64,000 nucleotides of DNA from Halisarca cf. caerulea (lineage: Eukaryota; Porifera; Demospongiae; Chondrillida; Halisarcidae). The number at the start of each line of letters is the position of its first letter. Position 1 is the first letter of the stretch. Below, one piece after another: positions 1 to 11,429 of this stretch. Where the stretch lies: assembly GCA_963170055.1 (NCBI GenBank), contig CAUJGJ010000012.1:235839-299838 (forward strand), written 5' to 3'. The notes beneath the pieces were generated by a model, which had not been told where the DNA came from, ran no database searches, and worked only from the letters and a program-made list of their open reading frames with translations. The position numbers and the translations under genes are program-made.

Positions 1-39
1 AAGTTCAAATTTGTTTAAATTTTATATTTATGTGTATAG

Positions 40-209
40 GTAAGCCCAAGAATGTTTACACTGAGCAAAATCTACCTTTCGTAACAAGTTGGAAGGATAT
101 TGTTGCTAGCACGAGTGCTTCTTGCTGGAGTTTTGATGATGCACAGAAAGTTGTTTGGGTCAGGACAAGTGGTGAGGAATTTTCTTTCAAAATTGAAAAG
201 GCTTCTTAG
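40..209 (+). CDS. Terminal exon of an unidentified gene (partial)
   Basis: A splice acceptor (TGTGTATAG) at 31-39 opens an exon whose frame runs to TAG at 207-209, adding about 55 residues. The first two bases complete a codon begun in an exon left of the window. The visible tail contains SCWSFDDAQKVVWVRTSG and ends KIEKAS. It is rich in aromatic and beta-branched residues, like the C-terminal beta-sandwich of a secreted or lysosomal enzyme, but I do not recognise the family. No clear AATAAA signal follows closely. Confidence 0.55.
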
Positions 210-717
210 TCAAATGAGATTGAGGATTTCAGAATCCTGATGCATATAATTGTTATGCATGTAAATTGCAATATAATATACTTAAAGTAAATTTTTGGAA
301 TTGATATGAATTGTGTGAATAAGCACCTTATTGGACTTGTGTTATTATAATTAAATATTATGTACATAGAAATTTGTTATATTGGAGATATTCTTATCTA
401 CTTGAATCCACAACAATTAGTCTACAAAATTACATTGTGTGCATGCAATGATTCCTTATAAATAATTTGATTTTATTGCATGCATGAGTGGGGGTTGGTA
501 AATATAATGTATCTCAATCATATATCAACTGATCGATGTAAGCTATATTATAATAATTCTGTAGCCCATGCAGGGCTTTAAAATATTTTCAAAACTACTT
601 CAATTATAATGCTTTACACAAAAAATTCGTCTATGCAGCATGCGTTCACATGCACATGCATTTTCAACAGAAGCTCATGCAGGTTATATATACACATGCA
701 TGAAATATTTTCTTATA

Positions 718-720
<3 letters not shown>

Positions 721-778
<58 letters not shown>
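721..778. repeat. (AT)n microsatellite
   Basis: An almost pure AT dinucleotide run, followed to about 805 by imperfect AT. Frames read through it are repeat artefacts. Confidence 0.95.
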
Positions 779-781
<3 letters not shown>

Positions 782-1109
782 TATATATATAATATATATA
801 TATATGTATGTATATGTATATTATTATGTAACATGTATACATTATATAATATCCTATACAAGGTAGTTGTCACCTGATCTGAGATATCAGTGACAATGCA
901 TAGAATTTATTACTTGATTTGTAAAACCATAATTCTGAATCAGTATAAACTAGATTAACTGTGCATGGATATCAATCCTCCATAATATGCAACTCTCTTC
1001 TTCAAAAATAATAATATATATTATGATGATATAAGCTATAACAAAGTTTCTGAATCAGTATATATATATAATTGTATTACATGTATATCATGATGGGCCA
1101 GTGCACTGC

Positions 1110-1111
<2 letters not shown>

Positions 1112-1206
<95 letters not shown>
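1112..1206. repeat. (TA)n microsatellite
   Basis: About 47 uninterrupted TA units. Confidence 0.95.
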
Positions 1207-1207
<1 letters not shown>

Positions 1208-1754
1208 TAGCTATACTGCATGCATGGATTGCATGTATATTATATACAATGCTGTAAGATTATGCAGCTATATATAGGCAATTAAAACTATAATTAATAT
1301 CTAATGCTGTATAGTTAAGATTGTGAAGAGGCAGTATGTACATGAAATATTGACAATGCTAAGCCATAATATCAACCTGGGGATAGCATAAAAATAAATA
1401 GTCAATATTGAAACTGAATTTGAAAATTGCACGGTTCATCATGTTTGTTCTGAGTGTATGTACTGTAGGTGACTTTGAGCTATGTGGATCGTATTCCTGC
1501 GCATGCATGATCTGGAGCTGTGGGTAAGGTGGACTCGCGAGCCGGATCCGATGCTTTGATCATTGGGTTGCATGCATGAACAAGGTTTGTGCTAGTGTAC
1601 TGCATGTTTAAAATAGGGTCATTTATGTGCCTTGTATACTTTGAAAATTAATGTTCCTTATATACAGTATATTGTATATGCAGTAGTAGGCAACTGAAGA
1701 TGTGTGTACTGTGTACTGGCAATTAACACATCGATCATTTAATGTGTTGCTATA

Positions 1755-1943
1755 TACAGTAAAATCTCTTACATTAGAACCTTGATTTTCCAGTAAAAAA
1801 GTTCCAATTATCCATATATAAGTTCTAATTAACCAACCACATGTGTACTCCATATACATTAGAAACGGTATAACATTCATCAATGTTTGAATTAAGCCAG
1901 ATATTCTAATTGTCATGGTTCTAATTATCGAGATTTTACAGTA
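1755..1943. mobile_element. Pogo/Tc1-like MITE with TA target duplication
   Basis: Starts TA-CAGTAAAATCTC and ends GAGATTTTACAG-TA, so terminal inverted repeats of about 12 bp flanked by TA. Internally the motif TTCTAATTA(T/A)C recurs in both orientations. CAGT...ACTG termini with a TA duplication fit non-autonomous Tc1/mariner-pogo elements; many relatives occur in this window. Confidence 0.7.
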
Positions 1944-3258
1944 TTTCAACTGCTACTACCAGCTGCAGCTGGACAGGGTGGATTGGAGAGAAGAACTTAA
2001 AATTTGTCCTTGGAATAATTAACTTGATTGTGATAAAATTAAAATGTAGTATTTGGAGTAGTTTATAAAGTATATTAATTGCATTTGTCTCCATCTGCAA
2101 TGTATCTATTTAATTGATACTCTGAAATTATTGGTAGAAGGTACTGTTTTACTTCCGGCCATTTACAATTACAAAGGCAGAACTACACGTACTCCATGCA
2201 GCAGTTGTGACAGGCATTTTGCACTGATTGCAAGTGGAATTATGTACATTTTATGATAAATTCGTTTGTGATCAAGTGGAGTACAGCTGTGTGTATATTG
2301 CTAGTCTACTGTATATGCAAAGATTTCTCAGTATAAAAATACATGCAGTGAGTATACTATAGTATTCAAACTATGTGTGTACAATATAATTCAGGCCCTT
2401 CATTATAGGAGGTGGCAAGAGTCATGGTTCAAAATCTCACATTTTTAATTGGTCAGAGGGGACCAGGATTTGGAGGAAGTGTGCCAAATTGAGAATGCAG
2501 CTCTTTCCTTACATCTACACACAAGCACACACTGCTCACCAGGTTAGCACATCTACACACAGGCACACACTGCCATGTTAGCACATATTTGTGTACAACA
2601 CGCATGTGGTATGTAGTGGGTGTTGCATGTTCACTAAGGGACTTATGCACTATGTGCATGATTGTAAATTCACATGCACAATGGAAACTTGAGAACTTAC
2701 GGCCCTCAGATTAGGTTAGGGAAGGAGGTTAGCAGATTATTAATTTTAGTGATTCCAGTCTAATTATGATACCAGTAATCTGTATTGTTCCTTAGAAAAT
2801 GGTGCCATTATAATAGATTGTCAAGGTTGATCATGAGGTTCCACAAGTATGTTTGTGCTAGTAAGTATATTTTACCTACATACATTGAAATGAATTTATT
2901 TAACTTATACAGTATAATATCTGCACTCTACCAGTACACTTCTCTCAGAATGGCATGCACATCACGAGACGGCGTATTCTATAAGTTTCCCCGGTGATGT
3001 CCAAGCCATAGAGCAAGTACAAGAAGTATATAGTCTGTTTGTTCTGATAGTGTGAACAGAATTTGGTACATAGTGTTGTGTATATATGTATAATTCACAA
3101 GTATTTATGTATCCAGGTGCATGTGTGGATTTTTGCTGGACAGGTGTTTATTGACATAATTTATGTAGATACTATATGCATATATGTGTAACCATACATA
3201 GAAGTTTACATGTGTGTGTTTGTGTGTGCACATGTATATATGTATGTGCATGTGCGCA

Positions 3259-3467
<209 letters not shown>

Positions 3468-3756
3468 CCAACATATAAAGAGCACCACTGAACGTTGTCA
3501 TTGAACTTTGTATTTCATGCTAATGATACATAATACATGTTTTAAGAGTCATTCTTGGCTGCCCCAGTAGTGAGGCAAGGATCGAACTGTGGAATGGGAT
3601 GTCTACCTTCCTACACATGGATCTGGTCTGGGACCTGCATGGCTGGATGTTGGATCTGCAATGCAGATTTGTTTTTGTGTTTGTGAAATTTTTGTACCAA
3701 AGGCTACATCAAAGTACATACAGTGCATATTATGTGTATGTATTTTGCTTAATGCA

Positions 3757-3943
3757 TGCAGTGAAACCTCTCCAAACCAACCCCTTGAGATCTTGCCTGC
3801 AATCTGGATATGCTTGTACTAAGTCCTGCTCTCTATACTTGCTGTATATGTACAGTATATCTGCTCTAATCAGGAAAATCTCCCTAACCAAAACTTTTCT
3901 TTGACCCCATGCAAGGGTGTTTGGTTTAGCGAGGTTACACTGT
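3757..3943. mobile_element. Pogo-like MITE copy
   Basis: Begins GCAGTGAAACCTCTCC and ends GCGAGGTTACACTGTA, the CAGT/ACTG terminal signature, with internal CCAAACCAACCCC and GGTTTAGCGAGG matching in inverted orientation. Confidence 0.55.
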
Positions 3944-4096
3944 AGTGCACATTGTATTTAATATTTGTGTGTCTGAGCTACTCAATATTGTTGTTTTCAT
4001 GCCTATACAGTACTTCATTCTACCTTACTATACACACAAGTGTGTAGTTATATGTATATGTGCGTGCATGACTTATATACGTGTGTATAGTATATA

Positions 4097-4102
4097 CGTG
4101 TG

Positions 4103-4197
<95 letters not shown>

Positions 4198-4209
4198 ATG
4201 TGTGTATGT

Positions 4210-4244
<35 letters not shown>

Positions 4245-4249
4245 TTTGT

Positions 4250-4297
<48 letters not shown>

Positions 4298-4298
4298 A

Positions 4299-4389
<91 letters not shown>

Positions 4390-4405
4390 ATGTGTGTATG
4401 TACGT

Positions 4406-4437
<32 letters not shown>

Positions 4438-4450
4438 TTGTTTGTATATG

Positions 4451-4497
<47 letters not shown>

Positions 4498-4587
4498 TTG
4501 TGTGTGTGTGTGTGTGTGTGTGTGTATTTGTGTGTGTGTGTGTGTTTTTGTGTGTGTGTGTGTTGTGTGTGTGTGTGTGTGTGTGTA

Positions 4588-4620
<33 letters not shown>

Positions 4621-4810
4621 TTGTGTGTGTGTGTGTGTTATGTGTGTGTGTTGTGTGTGTGTGTGTGTGTGTATGTGTGTGTGTGTGTGTTTGTGTGCAT
4701 GTGTGTGTGCGTGCGTGCAATACATGTGTGTGTGTTGTGTGTGTGTGTGTGTGTATGTGTGTGTGTGTGTGTTTGTGTGCATGTGTGTGTGCGTGCGTGC
4801 AATACATGTG
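4097..4810. repeat. Compound TG array with higher-order duplications
   Basis: About 700 bp of TG repeats punctuated by TTTG, TACATG and TACG variants. Two blocks are duplicated: TACATGTGTGTATGTACG followed by TTTGTTTGTATAT (near 4194 and 4386), and GTGCATG...GCGTGCGTGCAATAC (near 4695 and 4777). This implies block duplication in addition to dinucleotide slippage. Confidence 0.9.
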
Positions 4811-5145
4811 CGTATATGTGTGTGCAGGTGCCGGATACATATGTTCATGATAGTTAAATTTATCGTTCATCCTTGCAAGCAACTTATAAATTAGTATTTA
4901 CTTCGCTTCTTCATTTTTCCATTATGATGAATCCGATGGAAGGTTTAGAATTGGATTCAGTGGATACTTTGAGGGTGGAAAGTAAGGAAAGATCCTACGC
5001 AAACACTTTCTTGTACATTTGCTCATGCTCTCTAATATACAAGCATATCATCGCACACAAATTATTATTATTATTGAACACTTTACAAGGGTAGGGGGAA
5101 CATGAGATGAAGGGAAAAGTGTTATGGGTATATATTATGGAGTAC
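4811..5145. other. Unannotated spacer
   Basis: AT-rich sequence with a short ATT run near 5065. I see no gene, repeat family or signal. Confidence 0.4.
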
Positions 5146-5149
5146 GGTA

Positions 5150-5590
5150 GTACTCCATATGTAGGATTGACACGGAAAAAACATGGCCGCCATACATTAG
5201 CGCAAATTTTGTTTTCGTCTGAAAACTAACGATACAGTACAGTTAGTAACATTTAAAAGTGATATTGGTACCTTTTGACACACTAGCTATAAGATGATGT
5301 AGTTAAAACCCTTCGTAGGCCAATTTCTTTAAAGAACTTTGCAATTTTAGACGAAAATGTATGGCTACGCAACACCAGTACCATTTTAAGATTATTCTTA
5401 TTCTTCTTCTTCTTCTTATTCTTCTCGTCGTTTTTTCGAACTGGGCTACAGGTCGCCACGAAGGGTCCAGAGGTCTCATCTTTCGCCAGTGAGCTCCGAT
5501 TGTTAGCGCGAAGTGCCTTTTGTAGGTTTTGAAGCAATACCTACACTTCTAAAGCGAGAAAAAATTTAATAGGCAAATCCCATACATTCG
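5150..5590. mobile_element. Probable foldback/MITE copy
   Basis: The left end (CATATGTAGGATTGACACGG ... TGGCCGCCATACATTAG) matches the left arm of the palindromic element at 61640-61700. The right end (AGGCAAATCCCATACATTCG) resembles its inverse. The interior differs and contains a TTC/TTA-rich stretch at 5396-5425. No protein is supported. Confidence 0.45.
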
Positions 5591-5714
5591 CCGGATCAGC
5601 CATTTTCGGATCGGCGAAATGGCTACGCGAGACTAGACATACGCGTACGTGCACAAGGAACCTTGAGCAGCCGCAGTCGTGACTGTGTGAAAGCGTCCAA
5701 GTGATTTGTATAAG

Positions 5715-5754
5715 CATAGATACTCTATACTTACGTAAGTATAGAGTATCTATG
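5715..5754. repeat. Perfect 40-bp palindrome
   Basis: Reads CATAGATACTCTATACTTAC and then its exact reverse complement, with no spacer. It may be the core of a small hairpin element; no protein-binding role can be read from sequence. Confidence 0.9.
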
Positions 5755-6182
5755 GTATAAGCGAATTTTCGGGTGGGTTTCCAGATGATCAGAACTAGTA
5801 TGATTGCGCTGCGTAATTAATATTCTGGTGCTAGTGCAGTTTATACTTAGAGCCAAAGTCGATTTCTGTGTTGTGTTTCGTGCATTAATACTGGCTATTA
5901 TATAAGACAAGTTAAAAAGTATCCAAGTTTGCCCAAATATCAGTTCCACACTAAATGTTCTCAGTAATGCGTGTATCTGAGTTTGAATGACATTGTGTTG
6001 GATGTTATTTACTCCATGTACATGTATCTTCTGTTGCTGTAGGCTTATGTTAGTTTGTGCCCGACAAAGTGTTCCCATGACCCTAATCAGAGCATTCTGA
6101 AGGAATAAAGTGTCCGTGGGTTATTCTCTTGTGTGTTTGCTAGTGTATAGTCTTACATTATCACAGTAAGCACTCTTGACCA

Positions 6183-7056
6183 ATGCCTTCCCGTGAAAGA
6201 AAAAGACGCCAGTACAGACAAGCTTATCACAAGCAAACTTATGAATGCCACACAGACCATATGAGTACAACAGCAAAAAAATTAGAAAGGGATAGACAAT
6301 TTGCTAAAATGAGGTATTCTGATGACCCTGACAAAAAAAAACAAGCATTGCATAGAGCATACAAACTGAATCCCAAACCTGCGAAAATGCGAAGTATTCT
6401 TGCATACAAACGAGATCCCGAGTTGGCTAAAATGCAAAGTACACTTGCATATCAGAACAATCCTGAGCCGGCCAAAAAACGAAGTTCTGTTGCATATCAG
6501 AACAATCCTGAGCCAGCCAAAAAGCGAAGTTCTGTTGCATATCGGAACAATCCTGAGCCAACCAAAAAGCGAAGTTCTGTTGCATATCAGAACAATCCTG
6601 AGCCGGCCAAAATGCGAAGTTCTGTTGCATATCAGAACAATCCTGAGCCGGCCAAAATGCGAAGTTCTCTTGCATACCAAAAAACCCGCAGGCAGCTAAA
6701 ATTCAAAGTACTCTTGCATACAGGCAAAATCCTGAGCCTGCCAAAATGCGTAGTGTTCATGCTTACAAATGCAATCCTGAGAAAGCTAAGCAGTACACAA
6801 GGGATAGATGAAAAACTTCTGCATCTACAGACGCCAATTTCCACTCATTCTAGCCTATGCAGTCACAATCCACAAATGTCAAGGTCTGTCCTTAGATGCA
6901 GCAATTTTGGACCTCTCTGAAGAAGTCTTTTGTGCTGGGATGGCCTATGTTGCATTGTCTAGAGTCCGCACACTGGAGGGATTGTACCTTCTCAGATTTA
7001 ATTTGAAATCCATCATTGTAAGCTCCAAATGCCTCGAAGAGGTGAATCGACTGTGA
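6183..7056 (+). pseudogene. Internally deleted Helitron: repeat N-terminus plus PIF1 helicase C-terminus
   Basis: Two overlapping frames carry transposon protein remnants. 6183-6800 encodes a basic N-terminus (MPSRERKRRQYRQAYHK) followed by about six to seven copies of a 15-residue unit of the type AYQNNPEPAKKRSSV, as 45-bp DNA repeats. 6808-7056 encodes the end of a PIF1-family helicase: [15 protein letters not shown] and [19 protein letters not shown] are its last helicase motifs. Repetitive N-termini of this kind and a PIF1-like helicase occur in Helitron Rep/Hel proteins. The Rep domain and most of the helicase are missing, so this is a deletion derivative with a frame break. Helitron 5'-TC and CTRR ends were not located. 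Confidence 0.75.
6370..6800. repeat. 45-bp coding minisatellite inside the Helitron remnant
   Basis: The 45-bp unit (AACAATCCTGAGCCGGCCAA followed by AA(A/T)(G/A)CGAAGTTCTGTTGCATATC) is repeated tandemly, nearly identical from about 6440 to 6660 and degenerate outside. Three-base periodicity keeps the frame open. Confidence 0.85.
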
Positions 7057-7118
7057 TCCACTTATCGACCTATTCAAGCAACCATTAATTCGCTATAAAA
7101 GGAAAAACCACACGAACA

Positions 7119-7679
7119 AGGGTGTATAAAAACCATTTAAAAATGGTAAAAGGATGTAGGATTGACACAGGATCGTGCAAAAAGCCATCATCAAAAAAGG
7201 ATTCTCCAAAAACACTTGGAACAAGGGTAAGTTGCAAAACCGGTAGAGGGCTAGGTGAGCCGGGCAAGACAGGCATAGGGCTAGATGAGCATAGGGCTAC
7301 ACATACATGAGGCTAGACGGGTATAGGGCTAGACAGAGTTTAGTTGGACTGAGTGCACACTGTGCAAATTCCTACATCCCGCATGTGCAGCACTTTACAC
7401 AGTACATATGTGCTGCGGGATGTAGGAATTTGCACAGTGTGCACTCAGTCCAACTAAACTCTGTCTAGCCCTATACCCGTCTAGCCTCATGTATGTGTAG
7501 CCCTATGCTCATTTAGCCCTATGCCTGTCTTGCCCGGCTCACCTAGCCCTCTACCGGTTTTGCAACTTACCCTTGTTCCAAGTGTTTTTGGAGAATCCTT
7601 TTTTGATGATGGCTTTTTGCACGATCCTGTGTCAATCCTACATCCTTTTACCATTTTTAAATGGTTTTTATACACCCTT
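7119..7679. mobile_element. Palindromic foldback element, copy 1 (near-perfect)
   Basis: Two arms of about 275 bp are near-perfect reverse complements around position 7399, with a short centre (CACTTTACACAGTACATATG). Outer ends read AAGGGTGTATAAAAACC and GGTTTTTATACACCCTT. Both arms contain runs of GGGCTAGA(C/T)GGGCATA type. Diverged copies lie at about 61150-61560 and 62359-62668. There is no coding capacity; the mirrored open frames are shadows of the palindrome. Its 5' side abuts the Helitron remnant. Confidence 0.9.
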
Positions 7680-7989
7680 TATATATATAGAGTGATGTGC
7701 CTGATGGACAAACCCTGACATTGCAGTGTAGCCAGCGAGATGCAAATATAAATACCGTAGTGATGAAATGGATGACAATTTTATCCATGATAAAATTGCA
7801 GGAAATTAAAGTGCTTATTGTTAGCCCATTCAAAGATGGTAGCATACATTTCTTGAAAATAAAATTATACTTTCAGTGGAAAATGCAAGTGACAGTGATG
7901 AGATGTGTACATATGAGCAAGATACAGGGGCGTTATAGGAAAGTAATTTATATATATGGTACAGGAGAATTAATGTGCAGTGGTGTGAC

Positions 7990-8704
7990 AGTGACCGCAT
8001 GAACAGATAAGTTGGTATGTGCAGGGGTTTGCGGAATCTGAATCAAAGTTGAGGAGAAATCTATTCCATGAAATGTCGGTTAGGAAGTGCTTAATTGAAG
8101 TGTATGATGGAGCAATGTTTATTGGTGGCAGAGTGTTCCAGAGCTTGACCACTTGAAGTAAAAGTGTCTGGCAGGGGAGGTCTGATTGTAGTGATATCGA
8201 AGTCTACGATGATGTCCACTATGGGTGTTTGTAGATGTAGATGATATAAATTCAGGTACTAGGCTGATGTTGTCTGCATGGAGGGTTTTTCATGCATTTA
8301 ATAAGAAAGAGTAGGTCCTGTAGATCATACCAGTACATTGATGGGAGGTTGAGTTGAATAAGACGAGATTTATAATCAGATGCAAAGTCATGAAGGATAA
8401 AATTTAATTTAGTAGATCGCTTCTGGACAGTTTCCAGCATGACTATGTCTTTGAGTAGCCATGGTCTCCATAGTTGCGAACAATATGTTAGTTTGGATTT
8501 GACAAGGGTGACATAGAGGTTACATTTAGTTACAATAGGGATGGATTGCATGTGGAATGTTTGTCGTATGAGATTGAGGGACCCATATGCTTTCAAGTAG
8601 ATGATCTTGTAGTGCTCGTGAAAGGATAGGTTGGACATGATAGGTATCCCTAGGTCATGGATAGACTGTTGTTCAGGGATTGGCTGATGTTCAATAATTT
8701 TCAT
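7990..8704 (-). pseudogene. 3' end of a CR1/L2-like non-LTR retrotransposon (decayed)
   Basis: On the minus strand, 8704-8252 encodes the region after the reverse-transcriptase core: IHDLGIPIMSNLSFHEH, SKLTYCSQLWRPWLLKDI, ASDYKSRLIQLNLPS and LLFLIKCMKNP are hallmarks of CR1/L2/jockey-type ORF2 C-termini. After a frameshift near 8280 the match continues (EFISSTSTNTHSGHHRRLRY ... ARHFYFKW). After another near 8150 it continues with KLWNTLPPINIAPSYTSIKH and NPCTYQLICSCGHC. It is 5'-truncated at about 8704, as usual for target-primed insertions, and is dead. Confidence 0.8.
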
Positions 8705-9021
8705 GATTGTGGATCACAATGGAGTACACGATCTATACGTATTATTGTATCTGCTTGGTTTGTAATGTACTGTACATCCAACACTTCTTTGGAAATCTCA
8801 ATAGAGCAGTAAGAATATCCGCCTCCCTTGATGTGTCACCACTGTTTGTGCTGGCTGGGAGCATCATACCTGCTAGGGATCCTTAATTGTGTCATGTCAC
8901 TGAATGATGCAACAGATCCACATGTTGTTATCTGGCAACTAGCTTAAGGTGCACATGCAAAGTATTTGTACTGATATTTGTCAATAAATTACAGTTGATC
9001 CGCATGTCTACTTTTCTGGAC

Positions 9022-9790
9022 TACAGTGGAATCTTCGATAGTGGACGCTCCGAAATAAGGACAATCTCTCTACAAAGGACACAGCTTGAGGTCCCAAAAT
9101 ATAGTTCCAATACATTTTGAATTTCCCAAGGACAATCTCCTTACAAAGGGCAAAATGACTGTCCCAAAGTGTCCTTTATTCAGAGATTCCAGTATACCTG
9201 ACAGTTGTTATTAACAGTGAAACTCCAGACATATCCTCCCTTTGTGTTCAATTACTTGGAAATACAGTTAAACCTCTCTATAGCAAACCACCTCAGGCCA
9301 GACCACTAATAAGGTCTACTATATCAGGATGTTCACTACATCAGGATTCACTTACAATAGAGTAAAGAGGTGTACATTCTAAAGTTTACATGTTCATTGT
9401 ATCCTTGGTTTATAACAGAGATCGAGGTTCAACTGAAGTACTTTCTTGTTCTAAGCCAGTTGATGCTATATGAAAGATCAATGTATTTTGTATGTCAAAA
9501 ATGTTAAACGTTTGCATGTGGTGAGAGTTATAAACCTGTTGTCTTAGTATTATAGTATTTGGCAACTTACTACGTATGTATGTACAGTGGAACCTCTGAA
9601 TAAAGGACACTTCAGGGACACATAAATTCAGCTGATTTGTTCTTTGTAACGAAGTTTTCCTCTTTGAGAGGTTCAAATGTATTGTAAGAATTATACTGAG
9701 ACGTGACATGAGTTGTGTCCTTTGTAGAGAAGCTTATTATGCTGTTTCCATATTTGGGAGAATCCACTAGCTATTGGAGGCTCCACTAAA
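9022..9790. mobile_element. Cluster of three pogo-like MITEs
   Basis: Three elements with CAGT(G/T)(G/A)AA(A/T)C(T/C)(T/C)C starts lie in a row. 9022-9195 contains AAGGACAATCTC repeats and ends AGATTCCAGTATA. About 9264-9372 has CAGTTAAACCTCTCTATAGC. 9588-9788 has CAGTGGAACCTCTGAATAAA. No host coding sequence is seen here. Confidence 0.55.
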
Positions 9791-9859
9791 TAATGAATAC
9801 TTATTTATTTATAATATATATCGTAGAATATAAGATAGCTTTCTAAGATATCTTTATCA

Positions 9860-9905
9860 ATATATCCAGCTATCAATCTATCTATCTATCTATATATCTA
9901 TGTCA
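9860..9905. repeat. (ATCT)n tetranucleotide tract
   Basis: Short imperfect ATCT/TATC run. Confidence 0.8.
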
Positions 9906-10172
9906 TTATAATAATTATTATCTATTTCTATGTTTGTCATTATAATAATATGATACTAGTGAAACTCTACAACCCTAACCCAATAACCATACATGTATCT
10001 ACGTAGCTTCCGCATAGGCAGTAATGACTGTGCACATGTACTAGTGTGCGCTTATGCACATAAAACACAATAACTGATATTGTAGTATACCTGTGTGAAT
10101 AAGTGATGGAATCTATTGGGAACGCTGATCTGTATAATTGTAGTTAGGCTTTTTATGATAGTGTAAGTATAG

Positions 10173-11320
10173 TCTACCCCATGCAATCCTCCAAAACTTT
10201 GGAAAAGATATGTAGATGACACATGTTGTGCCCTTAGATCTCATATTGTGCAGGATTTCCACCGCCACTTAAACACCATAGAGGATACCATCCAGTTCAC
10301 ATTAGAAAGAGAAGCCCAAGCCCAGCTAGCATTTCTAGATGTACTGATCCTCCGGAATCCGGACAACACCATAGATACCACGGTATATAGGAAACCCACC
10401 CACACAAACAAGTACCAAGACTACTCTTCCCACCACCCCTCCCCCATAAGGCAGTTGTTGTCAGAACCCTCCACCATAGAGCCCAGACCATACCCTCCAA
10501 TGCCAGGTTGAAAATGGAAGAACAGCAAAAAGTACAGAAGGCCCTAGAGTTAAATGGCTATCCCAAAAAAATGATCAACCGATTCTCCCAGCTTAGGCAG
10601 ACCTCAGATGTCCCCTCACAGTCTACAGCTACTAATCCCACCTATGTTTCAATCCCTTATGTCAAAGACACCTCATAGGCCATTAGACGTATATCACTGC
10701 CCCACTAGATATTAAGACAACCTTTAGGCCGAACAATTCCCTAAGGCAGATGTTAGTAGTGCACCCAAAAGATCCCACCCCACTACAGGACAAAGCAGGC
10801 GTTGTGTACAAAATCCCTTGTAGTAGCTGCCCCAGAGTTTACATAGCACAGACTGGTAGGAGGACCCTAGGACAAAGAGTAAAGGAGCACCAGCGTTCAG
10901 TTAGGGATAAGAAGATAGCCACGTACATCAGCCTTAACCGAAGACTCAGAAAGAACAGGACACACAATAGATTGGACCCGCACAGAAGTATTGGACAATT
11001 GTACACACACATATCAAAGAGATGCTTAGTGGAATCCTGGATGATCCTGAAGGAACCCTCATCCCTGAACAGAGAACTAAGAACACTCCCCACGTACAGT
11101 ATACAAGACCTTGATGTATACCTATATTTCCACTTTCTTTTTTTCAACATCACTCACAATCTCAATTAACTCTATTCATTACCCACAGTTAATATTATTC
11201 ATCACCTCGCATCAACAAATGTCATACACCACTATTTAAGCCCAGGCACTGTCTCTTGTATCATACCACTGATGAAGGTAGCAGTTGGCTGCCGAAACGT
11301 TTGGTGTTATTAATCTCTTT
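10173..11320 (+). mobile_element. Penelope-like retroelement, 5'-truncated, defective
   Basis: An open frame at 10173-10440 encodes the end of a Penelope-type reverse transcriptase. PPKLWKRYVDDT carries the YVDD catalytic motif, followed by QLAFLDVLILRNPD and TTVYRKPTHTNKYQDY. A frameshift near 10441 moves the match to another frame (KMEEQQKVQKALELNGYPKK). Stops follow near 10676, and then 10750-11169 encodes the GIY-YIG endonuclease: GVVYKIPCSSCPRVYIAQTG followed by RRTLGQRVKEHQRSVRD with the conserved Arg. RT followed by GIY-YIG is diagnostic of Penelope elements. The 3' end carries a hammerhead ribozyme motif at 11263-11307 and then an AT microsatellite. Confidence 0.9.
11263..11307 (+). 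ncRNA. Hammerhead ribozyme motif (type I, minimal stem III)
   Basis: The RNA would read stem I AUACCA (11263-11268), core CUGAUGA (11269-11275), one extra A, stem II GGUAGC/GCUGCC closing the loop AGUUG (11277-11293), core GAAA (11294-11297), a two-base stem III turn CG, then U16.1 and U17 (11300-11301). Stem I closes with UGGUGU (11302-11307), giving six pairs with one G-U. Predicted cleavage is after 11301. Penelope-like elements are known to carry hammerhead motifs with very short stem III that work as dimers. The A at 11276, between the core and stem II, is non-canonical and could weaken activity. Confidence 0.7.
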
Positions 11321-11330
11321 TGGCTAGTGA

Positions 11331-11347
11331 TATATATATATATATAT

Positions 11348-11421
<74 letters not shown>
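11331..11421. repeat. (AT)n microsatellite at the Penelope 3' end
   Basis: AT/ATAC dinucleotide tract directly downstream of the retroelement; tails of this kind are common at retroelement junctions. Confidence 0.9.
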
Positions 11422-11423
<2 letters not shown>

Positions 11424-11429
11424 TCATCA

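Larger units (their letters stand above)
210..3250. other. Gene-free stretch with AT repeats and one MITE
   Basis: No coding exon can be supported here. The stretch holds two AT microsatellites, a small pogo-like MITE at 1755-1943 and a segment at about 1305-1435 that matches the 3' end of the SLC35E1-like gene near 31740-31870. The remainder is AT-rich, with many ATGCATGC-type short palindromes. Confidence 0.6.

Noticed and set aside
5283..5537. Lys-rich minus-strand frame
   Set aside because: It is the translation of a TTC/TTA-rich stretch in a foldback-like element; no family match.
7122..7675. Two identical 62-aa frames on opposite strands
   Set aside because: They are the two arms of the palindromic foldback element, not genes.
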